A DNA stretch of 64,000 nt from positions 2,852,001 to 2,916,000 of the forward strand of contig NZ_JARUND010000002.1 in the NCBI RefSeq assembly GCF_036898825.1, in the 5' to 3' direction. Source of the DNA: Streptomyces sp. B21-083. Its GTDB lineage: Bacteria > Actinomycetota > Actinomycetes > Streptomycetales > Streptomycetaceae. The position numbers and the translations under genes were made by a program. Of the stretch, positions 8,072 to 16,356 are shown in pieces. Below the pieces are notes generated by a model. That model saw only the letters and a list, made by a program, of their open reading frames with translations, ran no database searches and had not been told where the DNA came from. Positions within the stretch are counted from its first letter, which is position 1, and every line of letters begins with the position of its first letter.

Positions 8072-9750
8072 TCCGCTTCGAGGACGTCTCCGTGACCTAC
8101 GAGGAGGCCGCCGAACCCGCCTGCCGACACGTCGACTTCGAGGTGCCGGAGGGTGAACTCGTGTTGCTGGCCGGCCCGTCGGGGGTCGGCAAGTCGACGG
8201 TACTGGGCGCCGTGAGCGGGCTCGTCCCGCACTTCACCGGGGGCACCCTGCGGGGCCGGGTGACCGTGGCCGGCCGCGACACCCGCACCCACAAGCCGCG
8301 CGAACTCGCCGACGTGGTCGGCACGGTGGGCCAGGATCCGCTCGCCCACTTCGTGACGGACGTCGTCGAGGACGAACTCGCCTACGGAATGGAGTCGTTG
8401 GGCCTCGCACCGGACGTGATGCGCCGCCGGGTGGAGGAGACCCTGGACCTGCTGGGTTTGGCCGACCTGCGCGACCGTCCGATCGCCACGCTCTCCGGGG
8501 GACAGCGGCAGCGGGTGGCGATCGGCTCCGTCCTCACCCCGCATCCGAGGGTCCTGGTCCTCGACGAACCGACGTCGGCGCTCGATCCGGCGGCGGCGGA
8601 GGAGGTGTTGGCGGTTCTGCAGCGCCTCGTCCACGATCTCGGTACGACGGTCCTGATGGCCGAGCACCGCCTGGAACGGGTGGTGCAGTACGCCGACCGA
8701 GTCGTCCTCCTCCCCTCCCCCGGCGCGCCCCCGGTCGTCGGTACCCCGGCGGAGGTGATGGCCCTCTCCCCGGTGTACCCGCCCGTGGTCGCCCTGGGCC
8801 GCCTGGCAGGCTGGTCCCCGCTGCCCCTGACGGTCCGCGACGCCCGCCGCAGGGCCGGGGACCTGAGGTCGCGCCTCGCGGACCACCCGTACCCGGCGCC
8901 CACGCCAACCCCAGTGCCGGTGCCCGCACTTGACCCACCCACCATCCCCCGTCGGCGCTTCCGCAGAAGCCCACCGCCACCGGCGCCCCTCGCCCCCGTC
9001 CACGCGGCGGAGGTCCACGCCCTCACCGTCCGGCGCGCCCGCGTCGAAGCCCTGCGGCGGGTCGGTCTCACCGTCTCCCCCGGCGAGACGGTCGCCCTCA
9101 TGGGCCGTAACGGCGCCGGGAAGTCCACGCTGCTCGGGGCGCTGGTCGGGCTCGTCGAACCGGCCGCCGGTTCGGTGCGCGTCGGGGGTGCGGTGCCGCA
9201 TCGGACGGCGCCCCGGGACCTCGTACGCCGCGTGGGCCTCGTACCCCAGGAGCCGCGTGACCTGCTGTACGCCGACACGGTCGCCGCCGAGTGCGGGGCG
9301 GCCGACGCCGACGCGGGCGCCGAGCCGGGGAGCTGCCGGGCGCTGGTCTCCGAGCTGCTGCCGGGCATCGCGGACGACACGCACCCGCGTGATCTGTCCG
9401 AGGGGCAGCGCCTGGCGCTCGCGCTGGCCGTCGTACTGACCGCCCGGCCGCCCCTTCTACTCCTCGACGAGCCGACCCGGGGTCTCGACTACGCGGCGAA
9501 GGCCCGGCTGGTCGGCATCCTGCGCGCCCTGGCCGCCGAGGGCCACGCGATCGTGCTGGCCACCCACGACGTGGAACTGGCCGCCGAGCTGGCCCACCGG
9601 GTGGTGATCCTGGCCGAGGGCGAGGTGGTCGCCGACGGTCCGACGGCGGAGGTGGTCGTGGCGTCACCGTCCTTCGCCCCGCAGGTCACCAAGATCCTGG
9701 CTCCCCAGCGATGGCTCACGGTCGCCCAGGTGAGGGAGGCCCTGCGATGA
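8068..9750 (+). CDS. ecfA: ECF transporter ATPase, fused EcfA-EcfA'
   Basis: 560 residues with two complete ABC ATPase domains. Domain 1 (about 1-240): Walker A GPSGVGKST, signature LSGGQRQR, Walker B VLVLDEPTSALDP. A proline-rich linker with a run of arginines follows. Domain 2 (about 310-560): Walker A GRNGAGKST, weakened signature LSEGQRLA, Walker B LLLLDEPTRGLD. Fused pairs are common for actinobacterial vitamin and cobalt ECF systems. GTG at 8068 overlaps the ecfT stop by four bases. Confidence 0.9.
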   Translation: MIRFEDVSVTYEEAAEPACRHVDFEVPEGELVLLAGPSGVGKSTVLGAVSGLVPHFTGGTLRGRVTVAGRDTRTHKPRELADVVGTVGQDPLAHFVTDVVEDELAYGMESLGLAPDVMRRRVEETLDLLGLADLRDRPIATLSGGQRQRVAIGSVLTPHPRVLVLDEPTSALDPAAAEEVLAVLQRLVHDLGTTVLMAEHRLERVVQYADRVVLLPSPGAPPVVGTPAEVMALSPVYPPVVALGRLAGWSPLPLTVRDARRRAGDLRSRLADHPYPAPTPTPVPVPALDPPTIPRRRFRRSPPPPAPLAPVHAAEVHALTVRRARVEALRRVGLTVSPGETVALMGRNGAGKSTLLGALVGLVEPAAGSVRVGGAVPHRTAPRDLVRRVGLVPQEPRDLLYADTVAAECGAADADAGAEPGSCRALVSELLPGIADDTHPRDLSEGQRLALALAVVLTARPPLLLLDEPTRGLDYAAKARLVGILRALAAEGHAIVLATHDVELAAELAHRVVILAEGEVVADGPTAEVVVASPSFAPQVTKILAPQRWLTVAQVREALR

Positions 9751-10571
9751 GCGCGACCGGCAACCCCCGCCCCGTCCGCCTCGGGCCTCGCTCCGCCGCT
9801 GCCCTCGGTCTGGTCGGTGCGGTGGGGGTGGTGGGGTTCGGGTGGCCGTTTCTCGCGCCGCCCGCCTCCGCCGTCAGCGCGCACGCGCCGGACGCGCCCT
9901 GGCTCTTCGCCGGGCTGCTCGTCCTTCTCGTGGCGGTCGTGGCGGCGACGATCTCCGAGTCGGGGCTCGGCCCGAAGGCGGTGGCGATGCTCGGCGTACT
10001 GGCGGCGGCCGGGGCCGCCCTGCGCCCGCTCGGCGCCGGTACGGCCGGGCTGGAGCCCATGTTCTTCCTGATGGTGCTGAGCGGACGGGTCCTCGGCCCC
10101 GGCTTCGGCTTCGTCCTCGGCTCGGTGACCATGTTCGCGTCCGCGCTGCTCACGGGCGGGGTGGGGCCCTGGATGCCGTTCCAGATGCTCGCGATGGGCT
10201 GGTTCACGATGGGCGCGGGTCTGCTGCCGGGTGCCGAGCGCCTGCGCGGCCGGGCGGAGCTGCTCCTCCTCGCCGGCTACGGCTTCCTGGCCGCCGTCGC
10301 CTACGGCACGGTCATGAACCTGGCGGGCTGGCCCTTCATGGGCGAGCTGGCCTCGAACATCGCCTTCGTGCCGGACGCGCCTACGACCACGAACCTGGCC
10401 CGCTTCGTCACGTACTGCCTGGCGACCTCGCTCGGCTGGGACCTGGGACGCGCCGTCCTCACCGTCGTACTCACCCTCACCCTCGGTTCGACCGTCCTCA
10501 AGGCGCTGCGCCGGGCCACACGACGGGCCGCGTTCGAGAGCCAGGTCACTTTCGACGCGCCGGGCGCGTGA
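9747..10571 (+). CDS. ECF transporter substrate-binding S-component, probably for cobalamin
   Basis: 274 residues with about six hydrophobic helices, including FFLMVLSGRVLGPGFGFVLG and WMPFQMLAMGWFTMGAGLLP, which have the look of the ECF transporter S-component family. ATGA overlap with the ATPase gene completes a five-gene coupled operon under the B12 riboswitch, so cobalamin or a corrinoid precursor is the likely cargo (inference from regulation, not from binding residues). The cytoplasmic tail is charged. Confidence 0.8.
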   Translation: MSATGNPRPVRLGPRSAAALGLVGAVGVVGFGWPFLAPPASAVSAHAPDAPWLFAGLLVLLVAVVAATISESGLGPKAVAMLGVLAAAGAALRPLGAGTAGLEPMFFLMVLSGRVLGPGFGFVLGSVTMFASALLTGGVGPWMPFQMLAMGWFTMGAGLLPGAERLRGRAELLLLAGYGFLAAVAYGTVMNLAGWPFMGELASNIAFVPDAPTTTNLARFVTYCLATSLGWDLGRAVLTVVLTLTLGSTVLKALRRATRRAAFESQVTFDAPGA

Positions 10572-10886
10572 AGCGGCCCACAGGACGCAGATCACCTACG
10601 AGGCGGGCTAGTAGATCGAAGTCCATGTCATGCCCACACAGAAACTGCCTCCGACCTGCGCATTGAGAGCCAGATCACAAAGGGTGCGTACAGCCCACAT
10701 ACGACCACAACTAGCAAAAGGGGTGATTGCGGGCGGCCTTCGAGCCTGTTTCTCTGGAGCAGTCGCACGGCGCCGACGAACCCTCACGGGTCGCGGCGCC
10801 GCCGCATGTCACCGCCACACACGCAGAACCGCAGCATGTGGCACCGGCTCGCCGCGACGGCCCTGTTCCCGAAGAAAAGGTTCTCC
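10572..10886 (+). promoter_or_regulatory. Long leader of the transglycosylase-like gene
   Basis: 315 bases without a gene between two plus-strand genes. It contains AAAAGGGGTGATTGCGGGCG, a strong hairpin at 10769-10801 (GGCGCCGACG ... CGCGGCGCC), and a second pairing GCCACA (10814) with TGTGGC (10836). The length and structure suggest a regulated 5' UTR. Some Streptomyces wall-hydrolase genes have c-di-AMP (ydaO) riboswitches here, but I do not see enough of that consensus to call one. Confidence 0.35.
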
Positions 10887-11306
10887 GTGTTCGTCTCCCG
10901 CATCGCCCGCCACCTCGCCTCCCCCAAGAAGGCCCTCACGACCGCCGCCGTGGCCGCCGCCACCGCCGGTATGGTCCTGGCCGCGGCTCCCGCCGAGGCG
11001 GCGACCACCTCCTCGGCCTCCAGCGCCAAGGCGGTCGCGCAGAAGCTGATCCCGAACGACGCGCAGTACAAGGCGTTCAGCAAGATCGTCGAGCATGAGA
11101 GCGGCTGGAACGTCGGCGCCACGAACGCCTCCTCCGGCGCGTACGGCCTGGTCCAGGCCCTGCCCGGCTCGAAGATGGCCTCGGCCGGCTCCGACTGGAA
11201 GACCAGCGCCGCCACCCAGATCGAGTGGGGCCTCAAGTACATGAACGACCGCTACGGCAGCCCGGTCGGCGCCTGGAACTTCTGGCAGACCCACCACTGG
11301 TACTGA
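10887..11306 (+). CDS. Secreted transglycosylase-like (SLT/lysozyme-fold) protein
   Basis: 139 residues. The signal peptide (about residues 1-39) ends AEA-A. The mature domain has the lysozyme-like pattern of soluble lytic transglycosylases: IVEHESGWNVGATNASSGAYGLVQALPG, with the catalytic glutamate in E-H-E-S-G-W, and a C-terminal WGLKYMNDRYG ... WNFWQTHHWY typical of the short Streptomyces form. It should cleave or bind peptidoglycan in the wall. GTG at 10887 was preferred over an upstream ATG because AAAAGG precedes it by 6 bases and the signal peptide then starts cleanly. Confidence 0.85.
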   Translation: MFVSRIARHLASPKKALTTAAVAAATAGMVLAAAPAEAATTSSASSAKAVAQKLIPNDAQYKAFSKIVEHESGWNVGATNASSGAYGLVQALPGSKMASAGSDWKTSAATQIEWGLKYMNDRYGSPVGAWNFWQTHHWY

Positions 11307-11324
11307 GCCGTCCCGCAAGGACGC

Positions 11325-11375
11325 CAGTAGGTCAGTAGGTCAGTAGGTCAGTAGGTCAGTAGGTCAGTAGGTCAG
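11325..11375. repeat. 8-bp tandem repeat (CAGTAGGT) x 6
   Basis: Six perfect copies of CAGTAGGT followed by a partial CAG, between the transglycosylase-like stop and its terminator. Likely a slippage tract; copy number may vary between isolates. Confidence 0.9.
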
Positions 11376-11378
11376 CAA

Positions 11379-11416
11379 AAGGCGCCGGTCCCCGATCGTT
11401 TCGGGACCGGCGCCTT
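11379..11416 (+). terminator. Strong rho-independent-type hairpin
   Basis: AAGGCGCCGGTCCC (11379-11392) pairs perfectly with GGGACCGGCGCCTT (11403-11416), a 14-bp stem with a 10-base loop, ending the transglycosylase-like transcript. Confidence 0.85.
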
Positions 11417-11468
11417 CGTGCTCCCCTCTCACTCCCCGCACTCCCCGCGCCCCTCCGCACATCCCCTC

Positions 11469-12255
11469 ATGTCCCCGTGGTGGACTGGACCGGTGAGCAC
11501 TGAGGCAACCGGGCCGGCCCAGCCGTCGCCGTCATCTCCGCCATCGCCGTCATCGTCGTCGTACGATCCCGAATCGCGCGGTCTGCGTCTCGTGGTCGTG
11601 CTGCTGGGGCTGACGGTGGTCAGCGGGCTGATCGACGCCGTCAGCTACCTCGGGTTCGGCCATGGCGGGGGTCTGGGGGTGTCCCCCAGATAGGCACAGC
11701 ACCGCCAACATGACCGGCAACGTCGTCGTGCTGGGCTTCGCCGCCGCCGGGGCGCCCGGTTTCTCCGTGACGCACACCCTGACGTCGCTCGGTGCGTTCC
11801 TGGTGGGCGCGGTGGCCGGCGGGCGGGTCGCGGGGCGTCTGGGCGGTGGCTCGCGCCGGAGGTGGGCCCGGGTCACCCTCGCCGTCGAAGCGGTGTTCCT
11901 GGGCGCGTCCTCTGTGGTCGCCTTCGCGGCCCCGGACGCGACGGCCACCGTCTACACACTGATCGCCGTCACGGCCTTCGCGATGGGCCTGCGCAACGCG
12001 ACGGTACGCCGGCTGGGCGTCCCCGACCTGACGACCACCGTCCTGACGATGACCCTCACCGGCCTCGCCGCCGACTCCCGCGCGGCCGGCGGCTCGGGCA
12101 GGCACTCTCCGCGCCGCTCGGCGTCGGTCGCGGCGATGGGACTGGGCGCGCTGCTCGGCGCCTGGCTGGTGATCCACCACGGCCTGGGAATTCCGCTCCT
12201 CGTCGCGGCCGTGGTGGTGGCGGTGCTGGCGGTGAGCGCCTCGGGAAGGGAGTGA
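11469..12255 (+). pseudogene. DUF1275 (YoaK-like) membrane protein, disrupted by a 37-bp insertion
   Basis: The two halves are clear. LRLVVVLLGLTVVSGLIDAVSYLGFGH ends at 11663, and TANMTGNVVVLGFAAAGAPGFSV begins at 11701 in another frame, running as membrane helices to 12255. In intact relatives these are joined by only two residues (G-H-V-F-T-A-N-M). Here 37 bases replace about 6, giving a net +31 shift and an in-frame TAG at 11691. As read, the protein stops after the first helix. ATG at 11469 or GTG at 11493 are possible starts. Function of DUF1275 is unknown. Confidence 0.75.
11664..11700. repeat. Inserted palindromic element in the DUF1275 gene
   Basis: The inserted 37 bases contain a perfect 8-bp hairpin, TCTGGGGG-tgt-CCCCCAGA (11672-11690), followed by TAGGCACAGC. 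The element resembles small GC-rich palindromes found in many Streptomyces intergenic regions. It has no coding capacity. Confidence 0.6.
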
Positions 12256-12539
12256 GTGAGGCCCATGCGGGGGCCATGCGGGGCCGCGCGGGCGACGCGA
12301 GTGGCTACTGATTCATAACACTTCGCGATCACTCTCCGTAGGGCGGCACCGCCCGACGGACCCTCACGGGGGTTCGCCCAGCCCCCTCACAACCCACATG
12401 ACCTGCACTATCCGTGTCGGCGAGCGGGACTTCCACCGTCCCCGTACGCTCGTCCACGGGCCATGCCCTGGCATGGCCGGAGAGAGTCGGGGGTACCCGC
12501 CGGGCCCACGAAGGCCCGGAGCGGAGCATACTGGCGTCA
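12256..12539. other. Intergenic region with hairpin at 12459-12478
   Basis: No reading frame with a start and coding-like composition. GGCCATGCC-ct-GGCATGGCC (12459-12478) is a perfect 9-bp hairpin and may act as a terminator or small repeat. Confidence 0.4.
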
Positions 12540-12761
12540 ATGACAAAGACAGCGGTAACGCGGGCCCATCTGGCCACCAGCCCCTTCAAAGCCCCTGTGG
12601 CACCCCCTACCAAGCTGTTCGCGGTAGGAGACCGGGTCACTCACGACGTCTTCGGCCTCGGCCGGGTGACCACCGTTGAGGACGGCATCGCAGTACTCGT
12701 CGACTTCGGCGGGCGTCAGGAACGGATCATCAGTCCTTACGCCAAGCTGACCGTCCTGTGA
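12540..12761 (+). CDS. Small CarD-like/SH3-fold conserved protein
   Basis: 73 residues. The C-terminal half (FAVGDRVTHDVFGLGRVTTVEDGIAVLVDFGG) has the G-D-x-V-x-H-x-x-F-G-x-G-x-V pattern of CarD/TRCF N-terminal RNA-polymerase-interacting domains and related small beta-barrels. It is much shorter than CarD (about 160 residues) and lacks the DNA-binding part. No ribosome site precedes the ATG, but CATACT lies 7 bases upstream, so a leaderless mRNA is likely. A role in transcription is only suggested by the fold. Confidence 0.7.
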   Translation: MTKTAVTRAHLATSPFKAPVAPPTKLFAVGDRVTHDVFGLGRVTTVEDGIAVLVDFGGRQERIISPYAKLTVL

Positions 12762-13054
12762 GATCTGCCGTGCCGTTTCGAGGATCAGGAGACCTTCCAT
12801 CGAGCTGACTTCTCTGTTCTCCGCGCCGGAACCCACCACGTTCCACGCGAGGACTGACACGCCGACCCCGGATATCGACCCCTTCCAGGCGCCGGCCTTC
12901 CGGGAGGGCACTCCCGGCGCCTCCGCGACCCTGGCCGAGGACCCCGGCAGCTGGGAGCAGCTCTGAGCCGCGCCACCATGTCCGCGTGACCGCAGACCGA
13001 ATCGCCCAGTGACGGATCACGGGCTCCCGGGTGCCTTCAGGACCTTCCTGATCT
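12762..13054. other. Intergenic region with an open frame lacking a standard start (12799-12966)
   Basis: On the plus strand a frame ending TGA at 12964-12966 has about 90 % GC in third positions and a plausible composition (ELTSLFSAPEP ... PDIDPFQAPAF ... AEDPGSWEQL). The only start-like codon after a good ribosome site (AGGAG, 12787-12791) is ATC at 12799. I do not recognise the product. It may be a small peptide gene with a non-standard or mutated start, or non-coding. Confidence 0.25.
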
Positions 13055-15433
13055 TCAGGACCGAGGCATCGGAAGCGCGTACACCTTGTCGAAGTGCTGG
13101 GCGATCAGCGGATGATCGGTTCCGGTGTCGGTGTCGCAGGAGAGCTGCCAGTCGTTGATGCCGGTGTCCCGGCCGTCGGTGAAGTTCCAGAGCAGTTCAC
13201 CCCGCCGGGCGTCGATCGCGTAGAAGCCGTCCTTGTTGGCCTCGGCCGTGACGAACACCGCGTCACCGCCCGCGACAAGGGGATTCTCCAGGTCCAGCCG
13301 CGGGGTTTCGCAGAACCAGCGCCGGGAGCCGTCGGCGGCGTCGAACGCCTGGACGCCATGGGGGTTCCTCGTGGTGCAGTACACGGTGTCGCCCACAGCG
13401 GCGACGGAGGCGAATCCGCCCTTCTCCTGCCGCACCCGCCAGCGCAGTGCGCCGGACACCAGATCCACGGCGACGAGCTCGCTGTCGGCGGCGAAGACGG
13501 TGTTGTCGAGCACCACCGGGGCCGACCGGGTCTCCGAACCTGACGCCATGGGCCGACTCCACAGGACGCTCCCGCGAGCGTCGCCGCCGCGTGCCGTCAG
13601 CCGGTGCAGCCCGTCCAGGTAGACGAAGCGGTCGGCGTCGATGAACGGTTTCAGGTCGAGGCCGATGTCCTGCGTGCTGATGGGGATGACCTGGGCCAGG
13701 CGCTCCTTCAGATTCGTACCGAGGACGACGTTCGTCGAGGTGGCCGGCCCCCGGGACCCGTCCGGCCGGTCCTGGCGGTCGAACCGCAGTCCGACGATGG
13801 TGACGGTTCCGACGGCCCCGCCGAGCAGCGTGTCGAAGCGGAAGTCCGCCCCGAAGTCCAGCGAGTACCGTTCGGCGCCCGTGACCGGGTCGACGCCGAT
13901 CACGGTCGCGCCGGTGCCGAGGGCGACGACGACGTCCCCGAGGACCAGGGGCGGGGTGGGCGACTGGCTGATGCCCCGGTAGGTCCAGCGGGGACTGGCG
14001 CCGTCGGTGAGGCCGAGGCAGAACAGGGTGCCGGACTGCGTCTTCAGCAGGGCCGTCTCGTCGTAGAAGACCGCCGGTGCCTGGACGAGCGGCTCGCTGC
14101 GATACGTCCACAGCGGTTCCGGCGCCGGACCGGCCGGCGTCGCCACGCCACCCGAATCGTCCTTCGATCCGTGGAGCAGTGCGGTGACGCCGGTGCCCAG
14201 GGCGAGCGCGGCGACCGCGAGGACACCCCGGCGGGAGAGGTTCGGCCGGGGTGAGCGCCGGGCGCGGTGGGTGCCCCGCTCGGGCGACTGCGCGGGGGTC
14301 TGCGCCGGCGGCTGTTCGTGGGCCGGGGCAGGCTTCGGTTCCTCGGGGAAGACGACGCGCTGGGGGCCGCTGCTCCGGCGTTCCGTGACGAGGCGCTGAA
14401 CGGCCGCCAGGCGCGGGTCGACGCGGAGGTCGCCGGGGGCGGGGGCCGAGGCGGAGGCGGCTGTGGAGGCGGCTGTCACGGTGGCTCGGGCCGGCTGTCG
14501 TCCGACGACGTCCGCTCTCGCGTCGAGCCCGAGGTCCAGGTCGAGGTCCAGGTCCATGAGGACGGCGGCCTGGCGTCTTGTCGAGAAGGCGACGGTTTCC
14601 GGCAGCCAGCCGTTCCAGTCCAGCGCGTCGGCGCCGCCGGGCGCGCACGCCGCCGACACACGGTCCGGGCTGGGCCGGGCCGCAGGGGACTTCTCCAGGC
14701 ACAGCCGGATGATCGTCTCCAGCGGGTCCTTGACCCCCGTCAGGTCGGGCGTGCCGTGCACCACCTGGTACAGCAGGGTGGCCGCCGACGCGCCGTCGAA
14801 GGGCGCTTTCCCGGTGGCCGCGTAGGCCAGGACGGAGCCGAGGCAGAAAACGTCGCCCGCCGGGCCCATCGGGTCCCCGGTGGCGTGCTCGGGGCACATG
14901 TACCGCGGCGAGCCCAACAGCACGCCGGACAGGGTGAGTTCGTAGCCGTCGGTGGCCCGGACGATGCCGAAGTCGATGACGCGCGGGCCCTCGGCGGAGA
15001 GCAGCACGTTGGACGGCTTGAGGTCGCGGTGCACCAGCCCCGCGGAGTGCACGGCGATCAGCGCCTCGGCGAGTCCGGCGCCGAGGGCCAGTGCCGTGCT
15101 CGGCGGCAGCGGCCCGTACGCCTCGACCGCTTCGGCCAGTGTCGGGCCGACGATGTGCGTGGTGGCCAGCCAGGGGACGGGGCCGTCCGGGTCGGCGTCC
15201 AGGACGGACGCCGTGTAGGTGCCGCTGACCGCCCGCGCGGCGTCCACCTCGCGGCGGAACCGGTCGCGGAACGCCTTGCCCGAGGCCAGCTCGGGACGGA
15301 TGACCTTGACGGCCACGGTCCGTTGCCGGTCGTCCTTGGCGAGGAAGACCTCGCCCATACCTCCGGCCCCGAGTCGCGCGACAGGACGGTACGGCCCCAG
15401 CCGCTCCGGATCCGTGGGACGAAGTGGCTCCAT
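13055..15433 (-). CDS. Membrane Ser/Thr protein kinase with C-terminal PQQ-type beta-propeller
   Basis: 792 residues. Kinase domain about 15-270: glycine loop LGAGGMGEV, K43, catalytic HRDLKPSN (135-142), DFG (154-156), SPRYMCPEH activation segment. A proline/alanine-rich linker leads to one membrane span near residues 400-420 (GVLAVAALALGTGVTALL). The external part has repeated strands of the PQQ/WD40-like type (for example GSRRWFCETPRLDLENPLVAGGDAVFV, LLWNFTDGRD), forming a propeller. This is the PknD-like architecture: an extracellular propeller sensing a ligand and signalling through the cytoplasmic kinase. ATG at 15433 follows GAGG. The ligand is unknown. Confidence 0.9.
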   Translation of the reverse strand: MEPLRPTDPERLGPYRPVARLGAGGMGEVFLAKDDRQRTVAVKVIRPELASGKAFRDRFRREVDAARAVSGTYTASVLDADPDGPVPWLATTHIVGPTLAEAVEAYGPLPPSTALALGAGLAEALIAVHSAGLVHRDLKPSNVLLSAEGPRVIDFGIVRATDGYELTLSGVLLGSPRYMCPEHATGDPMGPAGDVFCLGSVLAYAATGKAPFDGASAATLLYQVVHGTPDLTGVKDPLETIIRLCLEKSPAARPSPDRVSAACAPGGADALDWNGWLPETVAFSTRRQAAVLMDLDLDLDLGLDARADVVGRQPARATVTAASTAASASAPAPGDLRVDPRLAAVQRLVTERRSSGPQRVVFPEEPKPAPAHEQPPAQTPAQSPERGTHRARRSPRPNLSRRGVLAVAALALGTGVTALLHGSKDDSGGVATPAGPAPEPLWTYRSEPLVQAPAVFYDETALLKTQSGTLFCLGLTDGASPRWTYRGISQSPTPPLVLGDVVVALGTGATVIGVDPVTGAERYSLDFGADFRFDTLLGGAVGTVTIVGLRFDRQDRPDGSRGPATSTNVVLGTNLKERLAQVIPISTQDIGLDLKPFIDADRFVYLDGLHRLTARGGDARGSVLWSRPMASGSETRSAPVVLDNTVFAADSELVAVDLVSGALRWRVRQEKGGFASVAAVGDTVYCTTRNPHGVQAFDAADGSRRWFCETPRLDLENPLVAGGDAVFVTAEANKDGFYAIDARRGELLWNFTDGRDTGINDWQLSCDTDTGTDHPLIAQHFDKVYALPMPRS

Positions 15434-15614
15434 TGTCCTCAGCTCGCCTGTTCCCCGTCTGATCCCCGTCGAATGAGTTTGGGGGGAGAGTAGGTGCTGG
15501 AGGGACGATTGGCGTACGCAATCGAGTAACTCATGGCAATTACTTGAGACTTCAGGCAGGGACTGTCCGGACGTTACTCGTGACGTCAGGACGAATCAGG
15601 CACCTCTACGGCCC

Positions 15615-16256
15615 TCAGCTGAGCGTCGCGTACACGATGAGGTTGTTGACAGGGTGCCCCTGCGCGTCGAAGTCGCCGTCGCACGTGATGAGCCGCAGGG
15701 CACGGTCCTGGGTCGGGCCGTAGACCTTCTCCGTGGGGAAGGTCTTCTTGCCGACGCTCTCCGTGGCCGTGACGGAGAAGTGGGCCGCCTTTCCCGACGC
15801 GTCGGTGACGGTGATGTCCGCGCCCTTGGTGATCTTCTTGAGGTCGTGGAAGACGGCCTTGCCCAAGTGGGTGTCGTTGTGGCCGATGATGACGGCCGCG
15901 CCGACCTGACCGGGCACGGCACCACCCGTGTACCAGCCTGCGGTCATCCCCTTCTCGGCCGGCGGGACCTCGACCGTGCCGTCCGGGTTGAGGCCCAGCT
16001 CCATCAGCGAACTGGTGATCCCCACGGAGGGGATGGCGACCTTCGCGGGGGCCGCCGGAGACTCGGGGGCCGGGGAGGTCACGGACCGCTCCGCCTCGGG
16101 GGCACCGGCCGAGGTCGGCGGGGCGACCCGGATCGTCGGGTCGGGGGTGGACGAGCAGCCGGTGAGCACGGTGACGAGCGGGAGCAGGACGGCGGTCGCG
16201 AAGAGGGCGACGGCGGGGCGGGCCCGGGACGGGGCCGGACGGTGTACAGGGGGCAA
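15615..16256 (-). CDS. Class F-type sortase, lipoprotein-like N-terminus
   Basis: 213 residues. The N-terminal hydrophobic segment ends LTGCSS, a lipobox-like sequence, so it may be a lipoprotein. The sortase barrel includes IPSVGITSSLMELGL, the catalytic histidine in IIGHNDT and the catalytic cysteine in LRLITCDGDFD. Sortases of this group cleave a wall- or membrane-sorting signal and transfer the protein to an amine. TTG at 16256 is used because GGAG lies 6 bases upstream. It follows the small surface protein at 16357-16734, which may be its substrate or partner. Confidence 0.85.
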   Translation of the reverse strand: MPPVHRPAPSRARPAVALFATAVLLPLVTVLTGCSSTPDPTIRVAPPTSAGAPEAERSVTSPAPESPAAPAKVAIPSVGITSSLMELGLNPDGTVEVPPAEKGMTAGWYTGGAVPGQVGAAVIIGHNDTHLGKAVFHDLKKITKGADITVTDASGKAAHFSVTATESVGKKTFPTEKVYGPTQDRALRLITCDGDFDAQGHPVNNLIVYATLS

Positions 16257-16356
16257 CGCGGGCTCCAGAACAGGGTGCGGGGTTCACCGGGACGCACAGG
16301 GCGCCGCCCGGTGAAGGGCGGCGCCACCGTTTCGTACGAGAGTCGGTGCTGCCGGG

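Noticed and set aside
10572..10886. c-di-AMP (ydaO) riboswitch upstream of the lysozyme-like gene
   Set aside because: GGGGTGATTG and a long hairpin are suggestive, but the rest of the consensus is not visible; left as an unassigned leader.
11325..11375. CRISPR-like repeat
   Set aside because: The unit is 8 bp with no spacers; simple tandem repeat.
12730..13020. Minus-strand 96-residue frame between the CarD-like gene and the kinase
   Set aside because: Arg/Gly-rich composition and no ribosome site; the plus-strand frame has better coding signs.
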